From contig DASUSF010000467.1 in assembly GCA_036375275.1 (NCBI GenBank), positions 1 through 14,373 on the forward strand: a stretch of DNA of 14,373 bases. The letters run 5' to 3'. Source of the DNA: DASUSF01 sp036375275. Lineage in GTDB: Bacteria > Pseudomonadota > Alphaproteobacteria > Geminicoccales > Geminicoccaceae. The translations under genes were made by a program, and so were the position numbers. Below are positions 6,564 to 13,066 of the stretch, piece by piece (position 1 is the stretch's first letter; every line of letters starts with the position of its first letter). A model generated the notes under the pieces. The model was not told the DNA's origin and ran no database searches. It was given only the letters and a program-made list of their open reading frames with translations.

Positions 6564-7019
6564 ATGCCGGAGCTGTACCTGGACGATCTGAAGCCCGGGA
6601 CGACGATCGAGCTCGGGACGGCCAGCCTGAGCCGCGACGAGATCGTCCAATTCGCCGAGGCGTACGATCCGCAGCCCTTCCACCTCGACGAGGCCGCGGC
6701 CAAAGGCAGCATCTATGGCGGCCTGATCGCGAGCGGCTGGCAGACGGTCTGCATCTTCATGCGCCTGTTCGCGGACGGTCTGCTCAACCGGGCCGACGCG
6801 ATGGGCTCGCCCGGGGTCGACGAGCTGCGCTGGCTGAAGCCGGTGCGCCCTGGCGACGAGCTGACCGCGCGGGTCGAGGTCCTCGAGGTGCGGCCGTCCC
6901 GATCCAAGCCCGATCGCGGCGTCGCGCGCCTGCGCTGCTCGGTCGCCGACGGCGACGGCGTCGACGTCCTGACCTTCTCCGCCAACGTGATCTTCGGCCG
7001 CCGGCCGGGAGGTGGGTGA
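6564..7019 (+). CDS. MaoC-like hot-dog dehydratase/hydratase
   Basis: 151 residues, a single hot-dog domain. The ATG at 6564 has GGAGGAAG about 4 nt upstream. The hydratase motif is at residues 34-40, YDPQPFH, giving the Asp35/His40 pair with the same spacing as Asp31/His36 of R-specific enoyl-CoA hydratase (PhaJ). LIASGW (54-59) and ELRWLKPVRPGDELTARVEV (87-106) are the other family landmarks. Known members add water to enoyl-CoA or dehydrate the reverse substrate, usually as cytoplasmic dimers. Its stop codon overlaps the next ATG (TGATG at 7017-7021), so it is translationally coupled to the HAD gene. In this setting it may act on a CoA ester downstream of the amidase product; no CoA ligase is nearby, so that is a guess. 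Confidence 0.9.
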   Translation: MPELYLDDLKPGTTIELGTASLSRDEIVQFAEAYDPQPFHLDEAAAKGSIYGGLIASGWQTVCIFMRLFADGLLNRADAMGSPGVDELRWLKPVRPGDELTARVEVLEVRPSRSKPDRGVARLRCSVADGDGVDVLTFSANVIFGRRPGGG

Positions 7020-7726
7020 TGGACGAGGTCCGCGCGCTCTGCTTCGACGTGTTCGGCACGGTGGTCGACTGGCGGACCTGCATCGCCCGCGAGCTGCGCG
7101 ACGCCCTCGGGCCCAGGTTTGGCGAGCGCGACTGGGCAGCGCTCGCCGACGGCTGGCGGGCCCGCTACCAGCCGGCGATGGAGGAGATCCGGAGCGGCCG
7201 CCGGCCGTTCACGAAGCTCGACGTCCTGCACCGCGAGAACCTGGTCGCGATGCTCGGCGAAGCCGGCATGGGCGAGACCGAAGCGGACCTGCTGGGTCAC
7301 CTGAACCGCGCCTGGCACCGGCTCGACCCGTGGCCGGATTCGGTCAGCGGCATGACCCGGATGAAGCGGCGGTTCGTGCTGGCGAGCCTGTCCAACGGCA
7401 ACGTCGCGCTGATGGTCAACATGGCGAAGCGCGCGGGCCTGCCGTGGGACGTGATCCTCGGCGCCGAGGTGGCCCGGGCGTACAAGCCCATGCCCGAGGC
7501 CTACCTCCGCGCCGCCGACCTGCTCGATCTGCCGCCCGCCGCCTGCATGATGGTCGCCGCGCACAACGACGACCTCGCCGCTGCCCAGGCGGTGGGCTTC
7601 CGGACCGCCTTCGTGTCCCGACCCCGCGAGCATGGTCCCGCCCAGACCAGCGACCTCGAGGCCCGGCCCGGCACCGACCTCGCCGCGACCGACATGATCG
7701 ACCTCGCGGTCAAGCTCGGCTGCTAG
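7019..7726 (+). CDS. HAD-superfamily hydrolase, haloacid dehalogenase type II-like
   Basis: 235 residues starting at the ATG that overlaps the MaoC stop. HAD motif I is CFDVFGTVVDW with nucleophile Asp10 and Thr14. Arg47 in GWRARYQ matches the carboxylate-binding Arg41 of L-2-haloacid dehalogenase, motif II is LSNGN (Ser125-Asn126), motif III is Lys156 in AYKPMPEAY with Tyr162, and motif IV is VAAHNDDLAAA with Asp185. This is the type II dehalogenase layout and length. However, the characterised enzymes read SSNxWD at motif IV, and the catalytic Ser175 and Asn177 positions are Ala and His here. It may therefore act on a different substrate; dehalogenation is not assured. I recall the AAHNDDL variant in other proteins annotated this way. 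It is probably cytoplasmic and co-transcribed with the amidase and MaoC genes. Confidence 0.9.
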   Translation: MDEVRALCFDVFGTVVDWRTCIARELRDALGPRFGERDWAALADGWRARYQPAMEEIRSGRRPFTKLDVLHRENLVAMLGEAGMGETEADLLGHLNRAWHRLDPWPDSVSGMTRMKRRFVLASLSNGNVALMVNMAKRAGLPWDVILGAEVARAYKPMPEAYLRAADLLDLPPAACMMVAAHNDDLAAAQAVGFRTAFVSRPREHGPAQTSDLEARPGTDLAATDMIDLAVKLGC

Positions 7727-7874
7727 AGGAGGATCCGCCGAGGAGTCTCGCGGGTCGCATCGGTTCTGCCGCGTGGAAGCTCGCTAGGCCCGGTCCGAGG
7801 TTGCGAGCCCTTGGCCCCGCGGAGCATCATGCCGCCGTCCGCCTCCAATGCGGATCCATCCAGGGAGGCTTCTG

Positions 7875-8831
7875 ATGAGAACCATGATCACGACCGCGGC
7901 GCTGGTCGCGGCGCTGGCGCTGCCCGGCGCCAATGCCCGGGCGCAGTCCGCGCTCGAGAGCGGCAACCCGATCGAGGGCGCGATCGACTTCCACGTCCAC
8001 TCCGCCCCCGACACCGTCGCGCGCAATCTCTCCGACATCGCGGTCGCGGAGCAGGCCAAGCGGCGCGGCATGCGTGGCATCGTCCTCAAGAACCACATGA
8101 CCATGACCGCCGATCGGGCCGCCCTGGTCGCCGAGATGGTGCCGGGGATCGAGGTGTTCGGCGGCGTGGTCCTGAACAACTCGGTCGGCGGGCTCAATCC
8201 GACGGCGGTCGACGTGATGGCCGGGATGGAAGGCGGCCATGGCAAGGTGGTCTGGCTGCCGACCCGGGACGCGCACCACAACATCGCGACCTTCGGCGAG
8301 GGCGAAGGCATCCGGGTCGCGGAGAACGGCACGGTCACGGCCGAGATGCAGGCGATTTTGGACAAGGTCCGGGAGCACGACCTCGTGCTCCAGACCGGCC
8401 ACGTCTCGCCCGAGGAGGTGCTCGCGATCACCAAGCGGGCCAAGGAGATGGGCATCGACAAGGTCGCCGTGACCCACGCCATGGCGAAGGTGCCCGGGCT
8501 CTCGATCGACCAGATGAAGCAGGCGGCAGCCGATGGCGCCGTGCTCGAGCTCGTGTACCTGAACCACCTGATGGGGCCGGACGCCCACCTCGACTGGATG
8601 CACGAGTGGGACCAGGTCTCGATCGCCGACATGGCGGCCGCGATCAAGGAGGTCGGCGCCGAGCACTTCATCCTCGCCTCCGACCTTGGCCAGACCGGCA
8701 ACCCGATCCATCCCGACGGCTATCAGATCCTGGTGACCGGCCTCGAGGACGAGGGCATCTCCGAGGCCGACCTCGAAACGATGATGAGCACCAACCCGGC
8801 GCGGCTGCTCGGGCTCGACGCCAACAACTGA
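7875..8831 (+). CDS. Exported metal-dependent hydrolase resembling DUF6282 (amidohydrolase fold)
   Basis: 318 residues. The ATG at 7875 follows GGGAGG by 7 nt. Residues 1-23 form a signal peptide: Met-Arg-Thr start, hydrophobic core ITTAALVAALALPGA, and a cleavage site ARA before QS, so the mature enzyme should be periplasmic. The mature part opens with AIDFHVHSAPD, an HxH metal pair (His40, His42) characteristic of amidohydrolase/PHP-type barrels. Further likely ligands are Lys72/His74 (LKNHMT), His176 (QTGHVSPEE), His201 (VTHAM) and Asp270 (ASDLGQ). GVVLNNSVGGLNPTAVD and VVWLPTRDA are stretches I associate with the DUF6282 family, from memory. It should hydrolyse an amide, ester or lactone-type bond; the substrate is unknown. 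It lies 148 nt after the HAD gene, and a strong hairpin follows its stop. Confidence 0.85.
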   Translation: MRTMITTAALVAALALPGANARAQSALESGNPIEGAIDFHVHSAPDTVARNLSDIAVAEQAKRRGMRGIVLKNHMTMTADRAALVAEMVPGIEVFGGVVLNNSVGGLNPTAVDVMAGMEGGHGKVVWLPTRDAHHNIATFGEGEGIRVAENGTVTAEMQAILDKVREHDLVLQTGHVSPEEVLAITKRAKEMGIDKVAVTHAMAKVPGLSIDQMKQAAADGAVLELVYLNHLMGPDAHLDWMHEWDQVSIADMAAAIKEVGAEHFILASDLGQTGNPIHPDGYQILVTGLEDEGISEADLETMMSTNPARLLGLDANN

Positions 8832-8844
8832 CGGGCGACGGCTG

Positions 8845-8884
8845 GGTCCGGCGCCGCATCATCGCGATGCGCTCGCGCCGGACC
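8845..8884 (+). terminator. Long interrupted hairpin after the exported hydrolase gene
   Basis: GGTCCGGCGC (8845-8854) pairs with GCGCCGGACC (8875-8884). Directly inside, CGCATC (8855-8860) pairs with GATGCG (8866-8871) around the loop ATCGC, so the whole is a 16-bp stem with a 3-nt bulge (CTC) on one side. It starts 13 nt after the stop at 8831. No T tract follows. It is likely to terminate, or to protect the 3' end of, the hydrolase mRNA, so the 51-residue gene and second amidase may have their own start or be expressed at a different level. Confidence 0.55.
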
Positions 8885-8958
8885 GCGGCTCCTGCTGCAG
8901 GCGTGCGTCGCGGCAGGGCAGGATGGCACGGCGGGTCGGCAACGCGAGGAGGCGGGTC

Positions 8959-9114
8959 ATGGCGGACGATGGCGATGCGGTGATAGCGGCCGAGGCTCTG
9001 AAGCGGATCGGGGAGATCGTCCGGAGCTTCGGCACCACGCGCCGGCTCGACGATGAGCCGGCGCACCATGCGAAGATGCTGGACCGTCTCGCCGAGCCGG
9101 AGCTTGAGCGATGA
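8959..9114 (+). CDS. 51-residue unknown protein overlapping the second amidase gene
   Basis: The ATG at 8959 has an AGGAGG ribosome binding site 7 nt upstream, the best in the window. The last codons overlap the amidase start (ATGA at 9111-9114), so the two are translationally coupled. The protein starts MADDGDAVIAAEALKRIG and ends MLDRLAEPELER; it is charged, soluble and predicted mostly helical, with two helices (about 8-24 and 33-49) around an FGTTRRLDDEP turn. Position, size and coupling recall the small GatC-like partners of amidases (GatC, and AtzG/DUF4089 in front of AtzE), but the residues do not show the signatures I know for either. It may be a subunit or chaperone of the amidase. 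Function unknown. Confidence 0.7.
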   Translation: MADDGDAVIAAEALKRIGEIVRSFGTTRRLDDEPAHHAKMLDRLAEPELER

Positions 9115-10529
9115 GCGCGTCCGAGCTGCTCCACCTGTCGCTGTGCGAGGTTGCCGATCGAATAGCGCGGCGTGACGTGAGCTCGGTCGAGCTGACGGAA
9201 GCCTGCCTCGGCCGGATCGAGCGCCTCGAGCCCGAGCTCAACGCGTTCATTTCTCTCGACCCGGAGGGCGCGCTCGAGCAGGCCCGCGCCGCCGACCGGC
9301 GGCTTGCCGCCACCGGCCCGGCGGGCCGGCTCCACGGCGTGCCGCTCGCGCACAAGGACCTGTTCTACCGGAAGGGCGTGGTCACGACCTGTGGCTCGCG
9401 GATCCGGGCGGACTTCGTGCCCGAGGTCACCGCGACGGTCCTCGAGCGGCTGCAAGGCGCCGGCGCCCTGCACCTCGGCGGCCTCAACATGGCCGAGTTC
9501 GCACTCGGGCCGACCGGCCACAACGAGCACTTCGGCGACTGCCACAACCCCTGGGACCCCACCCGGATCACCGGCGGCTCGTCGAGCGGGTCGGCCGCGG
9601 CCACCGCGGCGCGGACGATCTTCGCCGCCCTCGGCTCCGACACCGGCGGTTCGATCCGGCTGCCCGCGGCGTACTGCGGGCTGGTCGGGATCAAGCCGAC
9701 CAATGGCCTGGTCTCCCGCGCCGGGGTCATGCCGCTCAGCCAGAGCCTCGACTGCGTCGGCCCGCTTGCCCGGACGGCCCGCGATGCGGCGCGGCTGCTG
9801 ACGGCGATTGCCGGTGCCGACCCCGAGGATCCGACCTGCAGCACGCGCCCGGGCGTCGATTACGAGGCGATGCTCGACCCGCCGGCGCTCGATCGCCGGA
9901 TCGGCCTGCTCGTCGACGGGCCCCTGTTCCGCCACATGACGCCGGCCGCGCGCCGCGCATACGAAGTCGCGACGCAGCCCTGGCTCGACCTCGGCATCGA
10001 GCTGATCCCGATCCCCTCCCCCGATTTCGCCGCGATCGCCGCGGCGGCGGCCGTGGTGATGCAGGCGGAGACCGCGGCCTTCCACCGGCCCTGGCTTGCG
10101 GAGCGTCCGGACGACTACGCGCCCCAGGTGCGGATCCGGCTGGAGACCGGGCTCGACGTGCCGGCGGTCGCCTATCTCGAGGCGATGGCGGTGCGTGGCC
10201 GGATGCTCGACGACTTCTGCCGGGAGGTCTTCGAGCGTTGCGACGCCCTCGTCGCGCCCGTGATGCGGAGCCCGGCGCCGACCATCGAGGCGACCGTCGC
10301 GCGGACCGCGGACGAGCTTCGCGAGCGGGTGATGCCGATCTCCCACTGCACGCGGCCGATCAACTATCTGGGGCTGCCATCGCTGACCCTGCCCTCGCAT
10401 CTTGAGGACGGCCTGCCCTTCGCGTTCCAGCTGATCGGCCGGCCGTTCGGCGAGGCCCTGCTGCTCAACCTCGGCCACGCCTACGAGCAGGCGAGCGGCT
10501 GGCGTCGGATCGCGCCCGCGCTCGCCTGA
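9111..10529 (+). CDS. Amidase-signature family hydrolase (second copy, GatA-like)
   Basis: 472 residues, coupled to the 51-residue gene by the ATGA overlap; GGAG lies 8 nt before the ATG. The catalytic triad is complete: Lys82 (LAHKDLFY), cis-Ser157 (TGGSSSGS) and nucleophile Ser181 (SDTGGSIRLPA), spaced 75 and 24 residues. The N-terminus EVADRIARRDVSSVELTEACLGRIE and the C-terminus INYLGLPSLTLPS, LPFAFQLIGRPFGEALLL are typical. It clearly differs from the first amidase across the variable middle section, so the two are not a recent duplication. GatA-like in sequence style, but no gatB is adjacent and the 51-residue neighbour is not a recognisable GatC, so it probably hydrolyses a small amide or carbamate-type compound in the cytoplasm. 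The substrate is unknown. The chrA-like gene begins 9 nt after its stop. Confidence 0.92.
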   Translation: MSASELLHLSLCEVADRIARRDVSSVELTEACLGRIERLEPELNAFISLDPEGALEQARAADRRLAATGPAGRLHGVPLAHKDLFYRKGVVTTCGSRIRADFVPEVTATVLERLQGAGALHLGGLNMAEFALGPTGHNEHFGDCHNPWDPTRITGGSSSGSAAATAARTIFAALGSDTGGSIRLPAAYCGLVGIKPTNGLVSRAGVMPLSQSLDCVGPLARTARDAARLLTAIAGADPEDPTCSTRPGVDYEAMLDPPALDRRIGLLVDGPLFRHMTPAARRAYEVATQPWLDLGIELIPIPSPDFAAIAAAAAVVMQAETAAFHRPWLAERPDDYAPQVRIRLETGLDVPAVAYLEAMAVRGRMLDDFCREVFERCDALVAPVMRSPAPTIEATVARTADELRERVMPISHCTRPINYLGLPSLTLPSHLEDGLPFAFQLIGRPFGEALLLNLGHAYEQASGWRRIAPALA

Positions 10530-10538
10530 GCATCGCGC

Positions 10539-11714
10539 TTGCGCGAGGTCTTCCTGGTCTTTCTCCGGCTCGGCCTGACCTCGTTCGGCGGCCCGGTCGC
10601 GCATCTCGGCTACTTCAGGGAGGAGATCGTCGTCCGGCGACGGTGGCTGGACGAGGAGGCGTACGCCGATCTGGTGGCGCTCTGCCAGTTCCTGCCGGGG
10701 CCGGCGAGCAGCCAGGTCGGGCTCGGGATCGGCCTCGCCCGCGCCGGGCTCAAGGGCGCCCTCGCCGCCTGGATCGGCTTCACCCTGCCCTCCGCCCTGC
10801 TCCTCCTGCTGTTCGCCTACGGCGTCGAGAGCCTCGGCGACGTGGCGGGCAGCGGCTGGCTGAGGGGCCTCAAGCTGGTCGCGGTCGCGATCGTCGCCAA
10901 CGCCGTCCACGGCATGGCCCGGACGCTCTGCCCGGACCGGCTGCGCGCGACCTTCGCGGTCGCCGCGACGGTCCTGGTCCTCGCCGTACCGGGCCCGCTC
11001 GGGCAGATCGGCGCGATCGCCCTCGGCGGGTTCGCCGGTCGCATCCTCCTCGACGGCGAGCCGTCCGTCCGGGGGCGGGGCGTCCGGATCGACGTGCCGC
11101 GCCACCTCGCGAACGCGCTGCTCGTCGTCTTCCTGGTCCTGCTGGCGGGGCTGCCGCTGCTCGCCTGGCTGACCGCCAGCCACGCCGTCGCGATGATCGA
11201 CAGCTTCTACCGCTCGGGGGCGCTCGTGTTCGGCGGCGGCCACGTGATCCTGCCGCTGCTCGAGGCCGAGGTGGTCGAGCCCGGCTGGGTCGACCGCGCC
11301 GACTTCCTCGCCGGCTACGGCGCGGCGCAGGCGATCCCTGGCCCCCTGTTCACCCTCAGCGCCTACCTCGGCGCGATCATGATCCCGGAGCCGGACGGAC
11401 TCGTCGGGGCGGCGCTCTGTCTGCTCGCGATCTTCCTTCCTTCGGCGCTCCTGGTGATCGGCGTCGTGCCGCGATGGGCGAGCCTCCGCGCGCGCTCCGA
11501 CGTGCGCTCCATGCTCAAGGGCGTCAACGCGGCGGTGGTCGGGCTGCTGCTCGCCGCGCTCTACGACCCGGTCTGGACCAGCGCCGTCGGGACCCCTGCC
11601 GATTTCGCCCTCGCGCTCGCCGCGTTCCTCCTCCTGGTCGGCTGGCGCGTGCCGCCCTGGCTCGTGGTGATCCTGGCCGCCCTCGCCGGCGCCCTGCTGC
11701 TCGGCAGCCGCTGA
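10539..11714 (+). CDS. chrA: Chromate transporter family (ChrA-like), long two-domain form
   Basis: 391 residues from TTG at 10539. An in-frame TGA at 10527 (shared with the amidase stop) allows no earlier start than this, and I see no ribosome binding site, so translation probably depends on coupling to the amidase gene. Two homologous CHR domains are present. The N-terminal one has LGLTSFGGPVAHLGYF (11-26) and CQFLPGPASSQVGLGIG (49-65); the C-terminal one has GALVFGGGHVILPLLE and YGAAQAIPGPLFTLSAYLGA. About ten to twelve hydrophobic segments mark an inner-membrane protein. Known long-chain ChrA members export chromate by proton-driven transport. In an amidase operon it may instead move another oxyanion or organic anion. 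It is convergent with zapE with 3 nt between stops. Confidence 0.93.
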   Translation: MREVFLVFLRLGLTSFGGPVAHLGYFREEIVVRRRWLDEEAYADLVALCQFLPGPASSQVGLGIGLARAGLKGALAAWIGFTLPSALLLLLFAYGVESLGDVAGSGWLRGLKLVAVAIVANAVHGMARTLCPDRLRATFAVAATVLVLAVPGPLGQIGAIALGGFAGRILLDGEPSVRGRGVRIDVPRHLANALLVVFLVLLAGLPLLAWLTASHAVAMIDSFYRSGALVFGGGHVILPLLEAEVVEPGWVDRADFLAGYGAAQAIPGPLFTLSAYLGAIMIPEPDGLVGAALCLLAIFLPSALLVIGVVPRWASLRARSDVRSMLKGVNAAVVGLLLAALYDPVWTSAVGTPADFALALAAFLLLVGWRVPPWLVVILAALAGALLLGSR

Positions 11715-11717
11715 GGC

Positions 11718-12878
11718 TCACATCAGGTCGCTGGTCAGCGCGTAGTCGAGGTTGGTCCCCGGCGCGAGCGGCCGCTTCGCGCTCGTCAGGTAGTCCAGGC
11801 TCTGCATCTCCATCAGGCGGCTCACCGTCCGCTGGAACTCGAACGCGCCCTCGCCCCGGGCGTAGAGCTCGTCCGGCGGCGCCTCCAGGCTCATCGCGAG
11901 CTTGACCCGGCACTCGTAGAGGGCGTCGATCAGGGTGATGAAGCGGCGCGCCTCGTTCCGCTTGTCGGGCGTGAGCCGCGGCACGTCGTCGATGATCAGC
12001 ATGTGGAAGTGGTCGGTGAGGGCGAGGTAGTCGCGCGACCCCAGCGGCCGGGCGCAGAGGTCCTCGAAGCCGAAGCGGGCGATGCCGTCGGCGGCCGCGG
12101 GGACGGCGAGGCGGCGAGCGCCGATCTCGAGCTCGAACGGCTCGGGCGGCCGCGTCGCGAGCGCCTCGAACAGGGCATCGAGCGCCTCTCGGGCGGCCGG
12201 GCCCCAGGGGTGCTGGAAGAGCTGGGCGCCGCTCAGGCGGCCGCGGCGATAATCGCGCCCGCCGGCGAGCTCGACTACCCGGACCCGCTCCTTGAGGAGC
12301 TCGATGAAGGGAAGGAACCGGTCGCGGTTCAGCCCGCCCTCGTACAGCCGGTCGGGCTCGAAGTTGGAGGTCGCGACGACCACCACGCCGGCCCCGAACA
12401 GGCCCTCGAACAGCCGGCCGAGGATCATCGCATCCGCGATGTTCTGGACCACGAACTCGTCGAAGCACAGGAGCCGGGCGTCATCCGCCATGGCCTCGGC
12501 CAGCGCTTCGACCGGCGCGCCCTCCTTCTGCTGCCGGTAGCGGTTCAGCCGCTCGTGGACCTCCAGCATGAAGGCATGGAAGTGCACCCGGCGCTTCGGG
12601 ACGTCGGCCACGGCCTCGAAGAACAGGTTCATCAGCATCGACTTGCCGCTGCCGACGGGGCCATGGATGTAGAGCCCGCGGGGCGCCTCGGAGGCGGCGC
12701 GGCGCTCCCGCCGCAACCGGCCGAGGAGGCCTCTCGGCGCGCGCTCCGCGGGGTTGTGCCGGCCGAGTGCCAGGGCCAGGTCGTCGAGCTGGGCCGCCGC
12801 GTCCGCCTGCGCCGGATCCGGCTCCAGCTGGTCGGCCTCGAGCCGCCGTCTGAGCGCCGCCGTCACCTCTCCCGTCAC
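11718..12878 (-). CDS. zapE: AFG1/ZapE-family AAA+ ATPase
   Basis: 386 residues from the GTG at 12878, chosen because GGAGG lies 7 nt upstream; the frame is open for 42 further Arg-rich residues that look non-coding. The P-loop is at 73-80 (GPVGSGKS), Walker B at 136-142 (LLCFDEF) and the sensor-1 region ATSNFEPDRLYEGGLNRDRF at 169-188. The family stretches HFHAFMLEVHERL, DYLALTDHFHMLIIDDVPRL and NEARRFITLIDALYE are all present, and the length fits. E. coli ZapE is an ATPase that associates with the division ring and destabilises FtsZ polymers in vitro; the mitochondrial relative AFG1/LACE1 helps turnover of membrane respiratory proteins. It should be cytoplasmic or membrane-peripheral. Alphaproteobacteria often keep this gene near TCA-cycle genes; that context is absent here. 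Confidence 0.95.
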   Translation of the reverse strand: MTGEVTAALRRRLEADQLEPDPAQADAAAQLDDLALALGRHNPAERAPRGLLGRLRRERRAASEAPRGLYIHGPVGSGKSMLMNLFFEAVADVPKRRVHFHAFMLEVHERLNRYRQQKEGAPVEALAEAMADDARLLCFDEFVVQNIADAMILGRLFEGLFGAGVVVVATSNFEPDRLYEGGLNRDRFLPFIELLKERVRVVELAGGRDYRRGRLSGAQLFQHPWGPAAREALDALFEALATRPPEPFELEIGARRLAVPAAADGIARFGFEDLCARPLGSRDYLALTDHFHMLIIDDVPRLTPDKRNEARRFITLIDALYECRVKLAMSLEAPPDELYARGEGAFEFQRTVSRLMEMQSLDYLTSAKRPLAPGTNLDYALTSDLM

Positions 12879-12894
12879 GCGATCCCTCCGAAGG

Positions 12895-12913
12895 CGGCCC
12901 TCCCGAAGGGCCG
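12895..12913. other. Small hairpin in the zapE leader
   Basis: CGGCCCT (12895-12901) and AGGGCCG (12907-12913) form a 7-bp stem with a 5-nt loop, 16 nt upstream of the zapE GTG and just outside its ribosome binding site. A possible -10 for zapE (TAGTAA on the minus strand, about 12920-12930) lies behind it. The rest of the 188-nt divergent gap to ghrA shows nothing more specific. Confidence 0.35.
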
Positions 12914-12974
12914 GCAGCGAATTACTAGGCGAGCCGGGTCGCCGCCTCCAGAGGCGACGCGCAAGGGCGCCCGG

Positions 12975-13004
12975 TTGGCGCGCCTGCTCCCGCTGGTGTA
13001 GCAA
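12975..13004 (+). promoter_or_regulatory. Weak promoter candidate for the ghrA-like gene
   Basis: TTGGCG (12975-12980) and TAGCAA (12999-13004) are spaced 18 nt and point towards the ghrA-like ATG at 13067, leaving a leader of about 55 nt. Each box matches the consensus at 3-4 of 6 positions, so this is weak and could be chance in a GC-rich gap. Confidence 0.25.
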
Positions 13005-13066
13005 CGGGGGCGGCCGCAGAGCCTGCGGCGACCATCACCAGCAGAGCCGAGCCCGGAGGAGAGCCG

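Noticed and set aside
8959..9114. Reading the 51-residue protein as GatC or AtzG/DUF4089
   Set aside because: Position and coupling fit, but the GatC N-terminal pattern and the EPAPVF-like end that I associate with DUF4089 are missing, so I left it unnamed.
9111..10529. Naming the second amidase gatA
   Set aside because: No gatB or clear gatC neighbour; amidase-signature enzymes with other substrates look alike at this level.
8859..11243. 794-codon open frame on the minus strand opposite the second amidase and chrA
   Set aside because: Its translation is Arg/Glu/Asp/Gly/Pro-rich with no family motif, and it is antisense to two genes with intact catalytic or transport motifs. Long antisense frames are expected at this GC content.
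12895..12913. zapE leader hairpin as a riboswitch
   Set aside because: Only a 7-bp stem is seen, without the multi-stem conserved core of any riboswitch class I know.
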